DNA of 64,000 nt from positions 1 to 64,000 of the forward strand of contig NZ_BRZA01000009.1 in assembly GCF_026012395.1 (NCBI RefSeq), given 5' to 3'. The notes beneath the pieces were generated by a model. That model searched no databases, was not told where the DNA came from, and saw only the letters and a list, made by a program, of their open reading frames with translations. Position numbers and translations under genes: made by a program. This document shows, one piece after another, positions 1-13,020 of the stretch. Each line of letters begins with the position of its first letter. The stretch's first letter is position 1. The DNA is from Lysinibacillus piscis. GTDB lineage: Bacteria > Bacillota > Bacilli > Bacillales_A > Planococcaceae.

Positions 1-20
1 GCCAGCACATCCATGTGCAA

Positions 21-137
<117 letters not shown>

Positions 138-141
138 AATT

Positions 142-178
142 AACCAGTCAACTGATTACTAGTTGGCTGGTTTTTTTA
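142..178 (+). terminator. rRNA operon terminator
   Basis: Right after 5S, the 12-base arms AACCAGTCAACT and AGTTGGCTGGTT form a strong hairpin followed by seven T residues. Intrinsic terminator of the rRNA operon. Confidence 0.93.
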
Positions 179-296
179 TATTTTAAAATGTATAAAAGAA
201 TTACTATATTAACGTAGCAACAACGTATGATTATATTAGCCACATGGATAGTATTTGAGGATATGTTATGTGAAACAGCTCCCAATATCTAATTAC

Positions 297-351
297 AAAA
301 AAAGATAGAGGAACTGAAATTGTCAAACATACAAGCATAGATTTCAGTTCC
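297..351 (-). terminator. terminator of the galactonate operon
   Basis: An inverted repeat of 11 bases (GGAACTGAAAT at 310-320 and ATTTCAGTTCC at 341-351) lies about 95 nt beyond the stop of the dehydratase gene. On the minus strand it is followed by TCTATC and a run of T residues. This fits a Rho-independent terminator for the left-reading operon. Confidence 0.8.
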
Positions 352-445
352 CCTACATTTAGGAGGAATTATTCTATTTTATTAGGATGCTATATCTAAT
401 TCCCAAGAAAAGCTTCATAGTTACATATCCATTAATACAAGTGTT

Positions 446-1594
446 CTACCACTCCGCTATCGACCCATCTTTATGGCGCCAAACGGGATTTTTCCATTGA
501 TGACCTACATTACTCATTTCCCTTACATAGTCTTCATTGACCTCAATACCTAGACCAGGAAGAGTTGGTATATGGATAAAACCATTATCATAATGGAAAG
601 ACCCATCACTTTTCACATAATCTAAAACATCATTACCTTGGTTGTAATGGATACCTAGACTTTGTTCTTGGATAAAGGCATTATAGCTTGTGGCATCTAC
701 TTGTAGACAAGCAGCCAGAGCGATTGGTCCTAATGGGCAATGCGGTGCAAGTGCAACATCATAGGCCTCAGCCATAGAAGCAATTTTTTTCACTTCTGTA
801 ATACCACCAGCGTGTGATAAATCAGGTTGGATAATATCCACATAGCCATCCGCTAATGTTTGTTTAAAATCCCATCTGGAGAACATTCTTTCGCCAACTG
901 CAATTGGAATAGCACTAATTTGTGAAAGTACTTTTAATGCATCATTTTGTTCAGGAAGAATAGGTTCTTCAATAAATAGCGGTCTGAATGGCTCTAATTC
1001 TTTAATTAACACCTTTGCCATTGGTTTATGAACTCGCCCATGAAAATCGATGCCAATATCAATTTTATCTCCAAAATGGTCCCTTAAAGAACCGATACGG
1101 GTAATGATTTCATCTACTTTTTTATAGGAATCAATGATTTGTAGCTCTTCAGAAGCATTCATTTTAACTGTATCAAACCCAATATCGACAACCTTTTGTG
1201 TGGATTGAATTAAATCATCTGGTCGATCTCCGCCTACCCAAGAATAGGTTCTGATTTTGGTACGACATGCGCCACCCATTAATTCATAAATTGGAGCATT
1301 ATAATATTTCCCTTTTATATCCCAAAGCGCTTGGTCAATACCTGCAATAGCACTCATTAAAATAGGGCCACCACGATAAAAACCACTACGATACATCATA
1401 TTCCAATGATCTTCGATATGAAGTGGATTTTTGCCGATTAAAGTCTCCATCAATTCTACAACTGCGGCATGAACTGTGTCCGCTTTTCCCTCAATAATAG
1501 GCTCACCCCAGCCAACAATCCCTTCAGAGGTAGTTATTTTTAAGAAAAGCCAACGTGGTGGCACTTTAAAAAGTTCATATGAGATTATTTTCAT
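446..1594 (-). CDS. dgoD: D-galactonate dehydratase
   Basis: Enolase-superfamily enzyme that removes water from D-galactonate to give 2-keto-3-deoxy-galactonate (KDGal). At 382 residues it has the same length as E. coli DgoD and aligns with it (recalled from memory) without gaps through the catalytic part. Metal ligands Asp183, Glu209 and Glu235, the His285/Asp258 dyad, His185 and Glu310 all sit at the E. coli positions. Both the N-terminal capping domain ([23 protein letters not shown]) and the barrel are complete. It is the last gene of the left-reading operon; its ATG overlaps the lactonase stop by 4 bp, so translation is coupled. This is the most specific enzyme in the cluster and fixes the pathway as galactonate catabolism. 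Confidence 0.95.
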   Translation of the reverse strand: MKIISYELFKVPPRWLFLKITTSEGIVGWGEPIIEGKADTVHAAVVELMETLIGKNPLHIEDHWNMMYRSGFYRGGPILMSAIAGIDQALWDIKGKYYNAPIYELMGGACRTKIRTYSWVGGDRPDDLIQSTQKVVDIGFDTVKMNASEELQIIDSYKKVDEIITRIGSLRDHFGDKIDIGIDFHGRVHKPMAKVLIKELEPFRPLFIEEPILPEQNDALKVLSQISAIPIAVGERMFSRWDFKQTLADGYVDIIQPDLSHAGGITEVKKIASMAEAYDVALAPHCPLGPIALAACLQVDATSYNAFIQEQSLGIHYNQGNDVLDYVKSDGSFHYDNGFIHIPTLPGLGIEVNEDYVREMSNVGHQWKNPVWRHKDGSIAEW

Positions 1595-2490
1595 TTGAAT
1601 TTCTCCTTTATACTAATTTCGTATGGAAAAGGTAAAGTTCCTCTAAGGTTTGTTGCATATTCAAAAATACTACCCGATAAAGGAAATTGTTCTAATTGTT
1701 CTTGTGTTAGACCGTCACGTGCGGTTGTAATGTAAAGTGTCTTTAGTTCACTACCGCCAAAAGTTACAGATGTTACATGTGGTGCAGGTACTTGAATCTC
1801 AGCTATAATTTCAGTTGTTTTAGGATTAAAATGAATTACTTTATGGCCACCCCACATGGCGATAAAGAGTTGGTCATTTTCATCAATTGTTATACCATCA
1901 GGTGTACCGTTTGCTTCATCAAATTGGTATAACAATGTTTTATCACTTATCGTTCCAACTATAGGATCAAATGTAAACTTAAATAATGATTGAATGCCAC
2001 TATCAACTAAATACATTGTTTTATAATCCAAGCTCCAAGCAATACCGTTGGAAATAGTTAATTCGCCAAGTTGTTGTGTCACTTCATTTTTCATATCTAA
2101 TGTATATAAATGTCCATTTGGTCCTGAAGGGGAAAACTCCATTGTACCAGCCCAGAAGCGACCATTTGGGTCAGTTTTGCCATCATTAAATCTCATATGT
2201 GATGCATCATGCAGTGGATTGGTAATTATCTCGTAATCTTCTGTTATATAGTTATATAAAATAAAACCACAGTGCGTTGCTAACATTAAGACATTTTCTT
2301 TATTTGTAAAGGAGAATGCTCCAATATGCCAAGGTGTCTCTATGGCAATATTAACTTTTGAATGCAAATCATATCTGTTTAATGTTTTACTTAAAATATC
2401 TGTCCAAAATAGCTGATTAGATGGTTGATGAAAAAGAGGCCCTTCTGCTAGTGTAGCTTCAATTTGTAAAGATAATTTAGCATTATTCAT
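1591..2490 (-). CDS. SMP-30/gluconolactonase-family sugar lactonase
   Basis: A 299-residue six-bladed propeller lactonase of the regucalcin family. The family's metal-site signatures are visible: the early EGP glutamate (about 17), the [16 protein letters not shown] block (about 100-115), ISNGIAWS (about 146) and TPDGITID (about 196). These enzymes open aldonolactones to aldonates. Between a sugar dehydrogenase and galactonate dehydratase, the expected substrate is D-galactono-lactone; that specificity is inferred from context. The start overlaps the aldolase stop by 8 bp and the gene overlaps dgoD by 4 bp. There is no signal peptide, so it is cytoplasmic. Confidence 0.88.
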   Translation of the reverse strand: MNNAKLSLQIEATLAEGPLFHQPSNQLFWTDILSKTLNRYDLHSKVNIAIETPWHIGAFSFTNKENVLMLATHCGFILYNYITEDYEIITNPLHDASHMRFNDGKTDPNGRFWAGTMEFSPSGPNGHLYTLDMKNEVTQQLGELTISNGIAWSLDYKTMYLVDSGIQSLFKFTFDPIVGTISDKTLLYQFDEANGTPDGITIDENDQLFIAMWGGHKVIHFNPKTTEIIAEIQVPAPHVTSVTFGGSELKTLYITTARDGLTQEQLEQFPLSGSIFEYATNLRGTLPFPYEISIKEKFK

Positions 2491-3127
2491 ATGCCACCTC
2501 GTTGCATAACGCTACTAATTTTTTAGCGGTAGCCGTTATTTCTTGTAGTTGTTCTGTAGAGCAGTTAACACAATTTGTTTTAAGCCCGCTACTAATACCG
2601 AAGCCAGCACTACCCGTTTTTAAATAGTCAGCCATGTTGTCTTCTGTAATACCACCAGTTGGTAATAGTGGAATATGAGGTAATGGTGCTTGAATATCTT
2701 TAATATAACTTGCTCCCAAAGTATTTATGGGAAATACTTTGACAATATCTGCACCGAGATTGTATGCATGAACGATTTCAGTAGGTGTTAATGCACCTGG
2801 AATGGCTACCATATTGAGACGTTTTGCTTCTTTAATGACCTCTTCTTGAATATTGGGAGAAAGAATAAAGCTCGCTCCTGCTTCATAATATTGGACGATT
2901 CGCTCTTGATTAAGTACTGTGCCAACCCCAATCACAATAGCATTCTCGTACTTGGCTTTAATCGTTGCAATTAATGAGATAATATCCTCTGTATCTGCTG
3001 TAATTTCAATTGTAGAAACGCCACCTTGATAAAGGGCATCAACCATTAATAGAGCGTCCTCTTTTTTGGGGCGCCTTAAAATCGCAATAATTTTATTATC
3101 TATAATATGTTGGAGACAATGCTTCAT
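2483..3127 (-). CDS. dgoA: 2-keto-3-deoxy-6-phosphogalactonate (KDPGal) aldolase
   Basis: A 214-residue class I aldolase of the KDPG/KDPGal family. Glu41 (in TIEIT) and the Schiff-base Lys130 (in ADIVKVFP) are present, as are the GVGT phosphate-loop region and PTGGI. It cleaves KDPGal or KDPG to pyruvate and glyceraldehyde-3-phosphate. The family cannot be split into KDPG and KDPGal enzymes by eye; the adjoining dgoD argues for the galacto isomer. It lies 13 bp after the kinase gene and overlaps the lactonase gene. Confidence 0.9.
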   Translation of the reverse strand: MKHCLQHIIDNKIIAILRRPKKEDALLMVDALYQGGVSTIEITADTEDIISLIATIKAKYENAIVIGVGTVLNQERIVQYYEAGASFILSPNIQEEVIKEAKRLNMVAIPGALTPTEIVHAYNLGADIVKVFPINTLGASYIKDIQAPLPHIPLLPTGGITEDNMADYLKTGSAGFGISSGLKTNCVNCSTEQLQEITATAKKLVALCNEVAYE

Positions 3128-3140
3128 GATTTATTCCTCC

Positions 3141-4094
3141 TTAGCGTAGTACATTGTCTGACTTTTCTTGTTGAACAAAATGAGCTAATTCCTGTTTATC
3201 TGGTAAGTTTGTAATATCACCAATCGCAGTAACTGCGAATGCACCCATTGCATTTGCACGTATCACAATATCTTGCAGTAGTAATTGGTCCAAAAAACCT
3301 GAAATGGTGCCAGCCGCAAATGCATCACCAGCGCCGACAGAATCCACTGCCTTTACGGAAAAGCGTGGGACACGACCTTGTTCATTCGCAGTAAAATAAA
3401 ATGTATCACTGTCACTACTTTTAATAATGACCGTCTGAATTCCCATGCTTAATGCCATTTTTGCCTGTTCCTCGATATCCTCTACACCCAGAATGGATGT
3501 TGCCTCAGCCTGATTAGGAATCCAAATATCGGTATGTTGAAGTATTTGTTGTAAGCGCTCTATATATTTTGGTGTATGGATAAAATAGTTGCGAATATTA
3601 GGGTCAAATACGATTTTGACACCATGCCGCTTGCCAATTTCAATTGCTGCCATTATTGTATTAAAGGCCGTCTCACTAATCCCTGCTGTAATCCCTGTTA
3701 CATGTAAAAATTTAGCCGAAGCAAAAATCCTTTCATCTAGCATATCTGGATGCATCATTGTTGCTGCGGAGAATTGGCGATAATATTGAATACGAACGTC
3801 ATCGGCATGTCGAATTTCCTTAAAAATTAACCCCGTGGCATGGCTTTGACTTCGCTGTACTTGTGAGGTATCAACACCCTCGCCTCTAATAAATGACAAT
3901 AAAGCACTTCCAAGTTCATCGTTCCCTACTTTACTAATCCAACCTACTGAATGCCCAAGCCTTGTTAAGCCAATTGCTACATTCGATTCAGCTCCAGCAA
4001 AGCTTCTGTTAAATTGATGTGCATAGCGCATAGCTCCATTCATCGTAGGGGTAAATACCACCATTGATTCGCCAATTGTTAATACATCTAACAT
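3141..4094 (-). CDS. kdgK: PfkB-family 2-keto-3-deoxy-gluconate/galactonate kinase
   Basis: A 317-residue ribokinase-fold kinase. The N-terminal substrate motif GAESNVAIGLTRLG (about 34-47) is typical of KDG kinases, and the C-terminal PfkB signature DSVGAGDAFAAG carries the catalytic base Asp257. Expected role: ATP-dependent 6-phosphorylation of KDGal, making the substrate for the next gene's aldolase. It is not related to the E. coli DgoK fold, so KDGal activity is inferred from position. It starts 12 bp after the dehydrogenase gene and ends 13 bp before the aldolase gene. Confidence 0.88.
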   Translation of the reverse strand: MLDVLTIGESMVVFTPTMNGAMRYAHQFNRSFAGAESNVAIGLTRLGHSVGWISKVGNDELGSALLSFIRGEGVDTSQVQRSQSHATGLIFKEIRHADDVRIQYYRQFSAATMMHPDMLDERIFASAKFLHVTGITAGISETAFNTIMAAIEIGKRHGVKIVFDPNIRNYFIHTPKYIERLQQILQHTDIWIPNQAEATSILGVEDIEEQAKMALSMGIQTVIIKSSDSDTFYFTANEQGRVPRFSVKAVDSVGAGDAFAAGTISGFLDQLLLQDIVIRANAMGAFAVTAIGDITNLPDKQELAHFVQQEKSDNVLR

Positions 4095-4106
4095 TTAGTA
4101 TGCCTC

Positions 4107-4889
4107 CTATGCATATTTTGAATGGTAAAGACGTGTGCTCAAACCGCCATCTAACGTAATACTCGAACCTGTCATTTGATTGGCAAGACCAGAAGCTAGG
4201 AAAATACAAATATTAGCTACTTCTTGAGGATCACCCATTCGATTTGTTGCATGTAAACTATCTACTTCTTGCTGAATGAAATCTTGATCTTCAAACTGAC
4301 TTCGCCAATTTCGATAATGATATGTGTCCATAAAGCCTGGACAAACAGCATTTACACGGATACCTTGATGACCTAAGCTGAGTGCTAAACCTTTTGTAAA
4401 GCCAATTACACCTGATTTTGCTGCAGCATACATTTCAGAATCTGTTAATGTAGCGTGCACGTGGTTAGAGGCGATATTAATAATAGAGCCAGCGTTATTT
4501 TTAATCATCTCAATGGCAGCATATTTGCTTGCTAAAAAGACGCTTTTTAAATCGGTGTTCATGACCAAATCCCAATCTTCAACAGAACATTCAAGGATAG
4601 GTTTGAAAATTGTAATACCTGCATTGTTTACTAAAGTATCAATTTTTCCATATAGTTGAACTGTTTGAGTAATCATATCCTTAATACTTTGTTCAGAACT
4701 TACATCTGTTTCAATGAAATGAGCTGTACCACCATTTTGAATGATTTCATCACAAACTTCTTGACCACATATCGAATCAATTTCAGCTACAATCACAAAG
4801 GATCCTCGCTTCCCAAATTCCAAAGCAATGGCCTTTCCAATTCCTTTTCCAGCACCTGTTACGATTACAACTTTTTTAGAAACGTCCAT
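4107..4889 (-). CDS. SDR-family sugar dehydrogenase (probable galactose 1-dehydrogenase)
   Basis: A classical short-chain dehydrogenase of about 260 residues with the TGAGKGIG cofactor motif, NNAG, catalytic Tyr and Lys in YAAAK and a Ser 13 residues before the Tyr. It is the first gene of the left-reading operon. With a beta-galactosidase nearby and a lactonase, dehydratase, kinase and aldolase after it, the simplest role is NAD(P)-dependent oxidation of D-galactose to galactonolactone. SDRs are functionally diverse, so the substrate is inference. Start choice: an upstream in-frame ATG at 4901 has no ribosome site, whereas the ATG at 4889 is preceded by GGGTGAT at suitable spacing, so the longer form is unlikely. 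Confidence 0.85.
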   Translation of the reverse strand: MDVSKKVVIVTGAGKGIGKAIALEFGKRGSFVIVAEIDSICGQEVCDEIIQNGGTAHFIETDVSSEQSIKDMITQTVQLYGKIDTLVNNAGITIFKPILECSVEDWDLVMNTDLKSVFLASKYAAIEMIKNNAGSIINIASNHVHATLTDSEMYAAAKSGVIGFTKGLALSLGHQGIRVNAVCPGFMDTYHYRNWRSQFEDQDFIQQEVDSLHATNRMGDPQEVANICIFLASGLANQMTGSSITLDGGLSTRLYHSKYA

Positions 4890-4922
4890 ATTATCACCCA
4901 TTTTAATTTTATTTAAAGATAC

Positions 4923-4953
4923 TTAATTAAATTAATTATTAAACTTATCGAGT
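4923..4953. promoter_or_regulatory. candidate ROK operator between galactonate operon and its repressor
   Basis: The AT-only palindrome TTAATTAAATTAATTA (4923-4938) is followed after 6 bp by TTATCGAGT (4945-4953). Both motifs recur in the same order before the ABC transporter operon (6431-6472). Here they lie just downstream of the minus-strand promoter, a usual place for a repressor to block transcription. Assignment to the divergent ROK protein is inference. Confidence 0.5.
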
Positions 4954-4959
4954 AACAGG

Positions 4960-4988
4960 ATTATACATTAGAATAATTCATAATTCAA
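4960..4988 (-). promoter_or_regulatory. sigma-A promoter of the galactonate operon
   Basis: On the minus strand, TTGAAT (4983-4988) is followed after 17 bp by a perfect TATAAT (4960-4965). Transcription would start near 4953 and read through the candidate operator into the dehydrogenase gene at 4889. Confidence 0.75.
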
Positions 4989-5059
4989 TAATAAATAAGA
5001 AAAGTGTAAATTTATCTTGTATAATAATAAATAAACAGATATGTAATTTAAGAAATGCG

Positions 5060-6256
5060 GTGAAATGTTTGAGACAAGGCACTTTTCAATGGATGAAATC
5101 CGTAAATAGAATGATTGTATTGAATATGATTAGAAAGAAGTCCCCAATATCGAGAGCTCAAATTGCTCAAGAGACACAATTAACTCCTCCTACAGTAAGT
5201 AGTATTGTCAAAGAATTAATAGAATCGGAACTTGTAAAAGAAACGCAATTAGGGGAGTCCCAAGGTGGGAGAAAACCCACACTTTTAACAATTAATCATT
5301 TACGATTTTATGTTATTGGTGTAGATGCGGGCCCTAGCCATATTAAAACGATGATTTCAGATTTACAAGGCAATATTATAAATAAAAGACAGAGTAAGTC
5401 TATAATATCAATGAATGAAGAGGAATTTCTAGGAGCATTGAAAGAGGAAATAAGGGAGATTATTCATGAAGCATCTATCGGGATAGAATTTATCGGTATT
5501 GGTGTTGCGATGCATGGTGCTGTTGACGTAGAAACTGGTATTGGACTTTTTGCACCAAATTTAGGTTGGCGCAATATCCCCATTAAAGATAGTCTTGAAT
5601 TAGAATTTGGTATTTCTGTAAAAGTGGAAAATGATGCAAGAGCAATGGCTATGGGGGAATATTGGTTTGGTGAGTACGATGATACAGAGAGTTTGGTAAC
5701 GTTAAATATTGGTCGTGGTGTAGGAGCAGGAATTATTATTAATGGCCAATTATTTTATGGAGCGCAAAGTGTAGCTGGGGAAATTGGTCATATGACAATT
5801 GATTTGAATGGTGAGTTATGTGAATGTGGTAATAGGGGCTGTTTACAAACTTTAACGACTGGAGATGCCATTGCAAAAAGAGCTAAAGAAGCGATGTCTG
5901 CTAAAATGCTTAATGAGTTGAAAGGTGATTTGTCTGGTGCAAAGGTATATGAATTAGCTAAAGAGGGAAATGAAGTGGCAATTCAAGTGCTATGGGAAAC
6001 TGGGAAAATAATTGGTATTGGTATCATTAACCTAGTGCATTTACTCAATCCTGATAAAATAATAATAGGTGGCGGTGTTTCGAAAGCTAGTGAATTTATC
6101 ATGCCTGGTATTAAGGCAACGATTCAAGAGCGGGGTTTGACACAGCAAGTAAAAGATACAGAGGTTATTGAATCAAAGCTAGGTTCTTACAGTACTATTA
6201 AAGGGGCAGTTGCTGTTGTATTATTCCATTTATTTCATCCTATTGAGATAACGTAA
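5060..6256 (+). CDS. ROK-family (XylR/NagC-type) transcriptional repressor
   Basis: A 398-residue protein with an N-terminal winged helix-turn-helix (SRAQIAQETQLTPPTVSSI at about 31-49) followed by a full ROK sugar-binding domain. The zinc site is intact: His244 in GEIGHM and Cys254, Cys256 and Cys261 in CECGNRGC. The ENDAR segment with its Asp, and a DAG nucleotide-site motif, are also present. Such proteins usually repress sugar operons and release DNA on binding sugar. It is divergent from the galactonate operon and upstream of the transporter operon, so it probably controls both. The longest frame starts at GTG 5060; TTG 5069 has a better-spaced GGTGA, so the true start is uncertain. A -10-like TATAAT lies at 5020-5025. 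Confidence 0.9.
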   Translation: MKCLRQGTFQWMKSVNRMIVLNMIRKKSPISRAQIAQETQLTPPTVSSIVKELIESELVKETQLGESQGGRKPTLLTINHLRFYVIGVDAGPSHIKTMISDLQGNIINKRQSKSIISMNEEEFLGALKEEIREIIHEASIGIEFIGIGVAMHGAVDVETGIGLFAPNLGWRNIPIKDSLELEFGISVKVENDARAMAMGEYWFGEYDDTESLVTLNIGRGVGAGIIINGQLFYGAQSVAGEIGHMTIDLNGELCECGNRGCLQTLTTGDAIAKRAKEAMSAKMLNELKGDLSGAKVYELAKEGNEVAIQVLWETGKIIGIGIINLVHLLNPDKIIIGGGVSKASEFIMPGIKATIQERGLTQQVKDTEVIESKLGSYSTIKGAVAVVLFHLFHPIEIT

Positions 6257-6284
6257 AAGTCGAGAGGCAATCTCGGCTTTTTTT
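6257..6284 (+). terminator. terminator of the ROK repressor gene
   Basis: AAGTCGAGA pairs with TCTCGGCTT (one G-T pair) directly after the stop codon and is followed by a T run. Confidence 0.88.
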
Positions 6285-6397
6285 GATGTTCAAATAAATG
6301 ATAAAAGTTTTTGTCTGAAAATGTATCTTAAGTACTTGTCATAACGTTAGTAGAAGGCGAATGTAGCATTGCTTTTTTTGTAAAGTTTAAATTTGAA

Positions 6398-6426
6398 TTG
6401 ACATATCAAAATTTGAATGATAAGAT
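6398..6426 (+). promoter_or_regulatory. distal promoter P1 of the galactoside uptake operon
   Basis: A consensus TTGACA (6398-6403) is separated by 17 bp from TAAGAT (6421-6426). The expected start site is near 6433, at the edge of the palindrome at 6431-6447. This promoter would give a leader of about 340 nt. Confidence 0.65.
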
Positions 6427-6430
6427 TCGC

Positions 6431-6472
6431 TTAATTAATTTAATTAACAAACTATTGAAAACATTATCGAGT
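6431..6472. promoter_or_regulatory. second candidate ROK operator, at P1
   Basis: TTAATTAATTTAATTAA (6431-6447) is nearly the same palindrome as at 4923-4938, and TTATCGAGT (6464-6472) matches 4945-4953 exactly. The gap between the two motifs is 16 bp here and 6 bp there. It overlaps the predicted start site of P1. The 6285-6772 gap otherwise contains only P1, P2 and their sites; no gene is seen. Confidence 0.5.
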
Positions 6473-6685
6473 GAAAGAGGTATAACATTTGAGGAGGTGT
6501 TTATAAAATTATGTGATTACTAATTTTTAGTAAAATAATTATAGATCATTTTGTATTAAGCAATGGGATTTAAAGTAATGCTACTATATTCGTAATTTAG
6601 CTATGGTTATAATAGGTTCCTGTATTTAAAAAATAAAGATGTGTCAGTAAACAATACGTATATTGTATAGCAGTGGGAAATAAAA

Positions 6686-6741
6686 CATTTAGTAAAATTT
6701 AAATTTAAAACGTTTACATTTAGTAAAACCGAGAATATAAT
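6686..6741 (+). promoter_or_regulatory. proximal promoter P2 with a LacI/cre-like site over the -35
   Basis: TTTACA (6713-6718), a 17-bp spacer and a perfect TATAAT (6736-6741) form a strong sigma-A promoter 32 bp before the lipoprotein start. The palindrome AAACGTTT (6708-6715) overlaps the -35. It resembles both LacI/GalR operators and catabolite (cre) sites. The 12-mer CATTTAGTAAAA occurs at 6686-6697 and again at 6717-6728, exactly 31 bp apart. Confidence 0.7.
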
Positions 6742-6772
6742 GAAGGTGTTATTTAATAAGGGAGGCATATTT

Positions 6773-8011
6773 ATGAAGCTAGTAAAATTTAAATCTATGT
6801 TCTTTTTATTCATTGCAACATTATTACTTTTAGCGGGGTGTAGTTCATCGTCTGGTAAAGATAGCGATACTTCAACAGACGGTAAAGTAAAACTTCGATT
6901 TGCCACTTGGGATGTTGGGGATGATGTTGACTTACAGCAAAAAATGATTGATAAATTCAATGAGGCTCATGAAAATATTGAAGTTGTTTTAGAAGCTTAC
7001 GGAAGTGACTATGACACAAAAATTACAGCTGGTATGGGCGCGAAAGATGCTCCAGATATTATGTATATGTGGAATTATCCACAATATAAAGATGCTTTAG
7101 AGCCACTGGATTCTTATATTGAAAAAGAAGGTGCTGATTATAAAGATAATTTCTATGAAGCTCTTTGGAACTATAACTCAGCGGATGGTAAAATCCTTGG
7201 ATTACCAGTTGGATACACTACACATGTTGTTTATTACAACAAGGCATTATTTGACCAAGCAGGTGTTGAATATCCGAAAGCAGGTTGGACTTGGGAAGAT
7301 CTTCAGGATGCGGCTAGAAAGCTAACAAATAAAGAAACAAAGGTATCTGGATTTGCTTTCTCAGGAAAGCCAGATCCATATGATTTTGAAATGTTCTTAT
7401 GGGGCAATAACGCATCTTATGTTGATAAAGATGGTAACTTAAAAGGAAATCTCGATTCAAAGGAATCAGTGGAAGTGTTTGAAATGTTCCAAAACATGGA
7501 GAAGGAAGGCATTGCTATTACAACTGAAGGCTCTGGTTCAACAGAAATGAAATCGGGTAAAGTTGCAATGTTTGTATATGGGGCATGGGGTCTTACTCCT
7601 TTAAAAGAAGCTGGAATTGATTATGGTGTTGTTGAATTACCAAGTTTCAAAAATGGAAAAAGTGTAAGTATCTTGAGTTCTTCAGGTGTTTCAATTTCTG
7701 AAAATTCGAAACATAAAGAAGAAGCATTTGAATTCATTAAATTTTGGTCTAATGAAGAAGCGAACAAAGAAAGAATTGGATTTGAGCTACCTGTTCTGAA
7801 ATCTGTTGTAGAAAGTGAGCAGCTTGAGCAGGATGAAATTAAGAGTGTATTCTATTCAATGCTAGAAAAGAGTGAGGGGTACACACCAGCATCATTTATC
7901 GTCAAAGACTGGAGTCGAGTATCTGACAATCTCAACTATGTATTTGAATCAATTTTCAATCCTAGCACATTAATGGATCCAAAAGAAGCATTAAAGAATG
8001 CTGCTGAGTAA
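6773..8011 (+). CDS. ABC transporter sugar-binding lipoprotein (CUT1 family)
   Basis: Extracellular substrate-binding protein of about 412 residues. The signal peptide ends in a lipobox LLLLAGC with Cys23 as lipidation site, followed by a Ser/Asp-rich linker and a family-1 solute-binding fold (KLRFATWDVGDD, then an ITAGMGAKDAPDIMYMW block). It delivers an oligosaccharide or galactoside to the two permeases downstream. Start choice: the ATG at 6740 overlaps the -10 box of P2 and lacks a ribosome site, while the ATG at 6773 follows GGGAGG at good spacing and begins the signal peptide. Substrate identity is inferred from the adjoining beta-galactosidase. Confidence 0.92.
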   Translation: MKLVKFKSMFFLFIATLLLLAGCSSSSGKDSDTSTDGKVKLRFATWDVGDDVDLQQKMIDKFNEAHENIEVVLEAYGSDYDTKITAGMGAKDAPDIMYMWNYPQYKDALEPLDSYIEKEGADYKDNFYEALWNYNSADGKILGLPVGYTTHVVYYNKALFDQAGVEYPKAGWTWEDLQDAARKLTNKETKVSGFAFSGKPDPYDFEMFLWGNNASYVDKDGNLKGNLDSKESVEVFEMFQNMEKEGIAITTEGSGSTEMKSGKVAMFVYGAWGLTPLKEAGIDYGVVELPSFKNGKSVSILSSSGVSISENSKHKEEAFEFIKFWSNEEANKERIGFELPVLKSVVESEQLEQDEIKSVFYSMLEKSEGYTPASFIVKDWSRVSDNLNYVFESIFNPSTLMDPKEALKNAAE

Positions 8012-8030
8012 AATTTTCAGTTCAACATGT

Positions 8031-8070
8031 GGTAAAACACTTTATATCAGTTGTTAGAAAGTGTTTTACC
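8031..8070 (+). promoter_or_regulatory. intercistronic hairpin after the binding-protein gene
   Basis: GGTAAAACACTTT (8031-8043) and AAAGTGTTTTACC (8058-8070) make a perfect 13-bp stem followed by TTATTTTAT. It lies between the binding-protein and permease genes. In the malE-malF type of arrangement such stems partly terminate transcription or stabilise the upstream message, giving excess binding protein. The precise role here is inference. Confidence 0.75.
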
Positions 8071-8102
8071 TTATTTTATATTCTGATTTAAGGGGTCATC
8101 TT

Positions 8103-9031
8103 ATGTTAAGTAAATCGAGAAAGGCAAATGGCTACCAGCTTGTAAATAAGAAAGTACCTTATTTATTTATTTTACCTTGGATTATTGGATTTTTAGTATT
8201 TACCTTAGGACCACTTATTTTTTCATTAATTATGAGCTTTTTTGATTGGCCGATTACAAGTTCACCAACTTTTGTAGGAATAGAAAACTATAAAACGATG
8301 TTCACAAACGATCCGCAATTTTACAAATCATTAGAAATTACCTTGAAATTTGCAGCTGTTTTTGTTCCTTTAAATTTAGTAATTGCCTTAATTTTAGCGC
8401 TTCTTATTACGCAACCATTAAAAGGGATTAAAATGTTCCGTACAATTTTTTATTTACCAGCTGTTGTTTCAGGGGTTGCGATTTCAATTATTTGGGGCTG
8501 GATTTTCAACTCTGAATACGGAATTTTAAATTATATCCTATCATTAATAGGTATTGAGGGTCCACAATGGCTTGTAGATCCGAAGTGGGCAATCCTCACA
8601 ATCGTTATTGCGAGTGCATGGGGCGTAGGGACGATGATGCTTATTTTTTATACAGATATAAAAGGAATTCCACAAGAATTATATGAGGCAGCTGCAATTG
8701 ATGGTGCAGGTCTATTCCGTCAATTTTTCAGCATTACTATTCCATGTATCACACCAACTATTCTATTCAACGTTATTACATCTGTTATCGCTGCATTACA
8801 GCAATTGGCATTAGTCTTACTGTTGACAGGTGGAGGACCGTTAAAGTCAACGTACTTCTACGGATTATATGTATACAATAATGCCTTCAAACATCATGAG
8901 TTAGGATACGCAAGTGCAAATGCATGGTTGATGTTTATCGTAATTTTAATTTTAACAATGGTAATCTTTAAATCATCATCTACATGGGTATTCTATGAAA
9001 ATGAAGTAAAAAGGAAAGGGAAGAAGAAAAA

Positions 9032-9035
<4 letters not shown>
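8103..9035 (+). CDS. ABC transporter permease, MalF/LacF type
   Basis: A 310-residue CUT1 permease with about six membrane segments and the EAA loop (EAAAIDGAG, from residue 195) that contacts the ATPase. The ATG at 8103 has AAGGGG eight bases upstream. The longer frame would begin inside the hairpin at 8031-8070, so it is rejected. The last codons overlap the next permease gene by 4 bp. No ATPase gene follows, so a shared MsmX-type ATPase encoded elsewhere is expected. Confidence 0.93.
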
Positions 9036-12942
<3,907 letters not shown>

Positions 12943-12962
12943 TACATCAAGGCATATTTGAG

Positions 12963-12990
12963 CAATAAGCAGGGGAAACCCTGCTTATTG
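12963..12990 (+). promoter_or_regulatory. perfect GAAA-tetraloop hairpin between lacZ and the second glycosidase
   Basis: CAATAAGCAGGG and CCCTGCTTATTG form a perfect 12-bp stem closed by GAAA, a stable GNRA loop. No T run follows, so it looks like a message-stabilising or processing element rather than a terminator. It lies 20 bp after the lacZ stop and 30 bp before the next start. Confidence 0.7.
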
Positions 12991-13020
12991 TATCGTAAGC
13001 CTATAAAGGAGAAAAAATCT

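Noticed and set aside
6491-6516. GAGGAGG followed by ATG-TGA, a possible start-stop control element
   Set aside because: Spacing of 13 bp is too long for normal initiation and there is no second line of evidence.
6607-6960. 117-codon minus-strand frame
   Set aside because: Antisense to promoter P2 and the start of the binding-protein gene; composition reflects the shadow of that gene.
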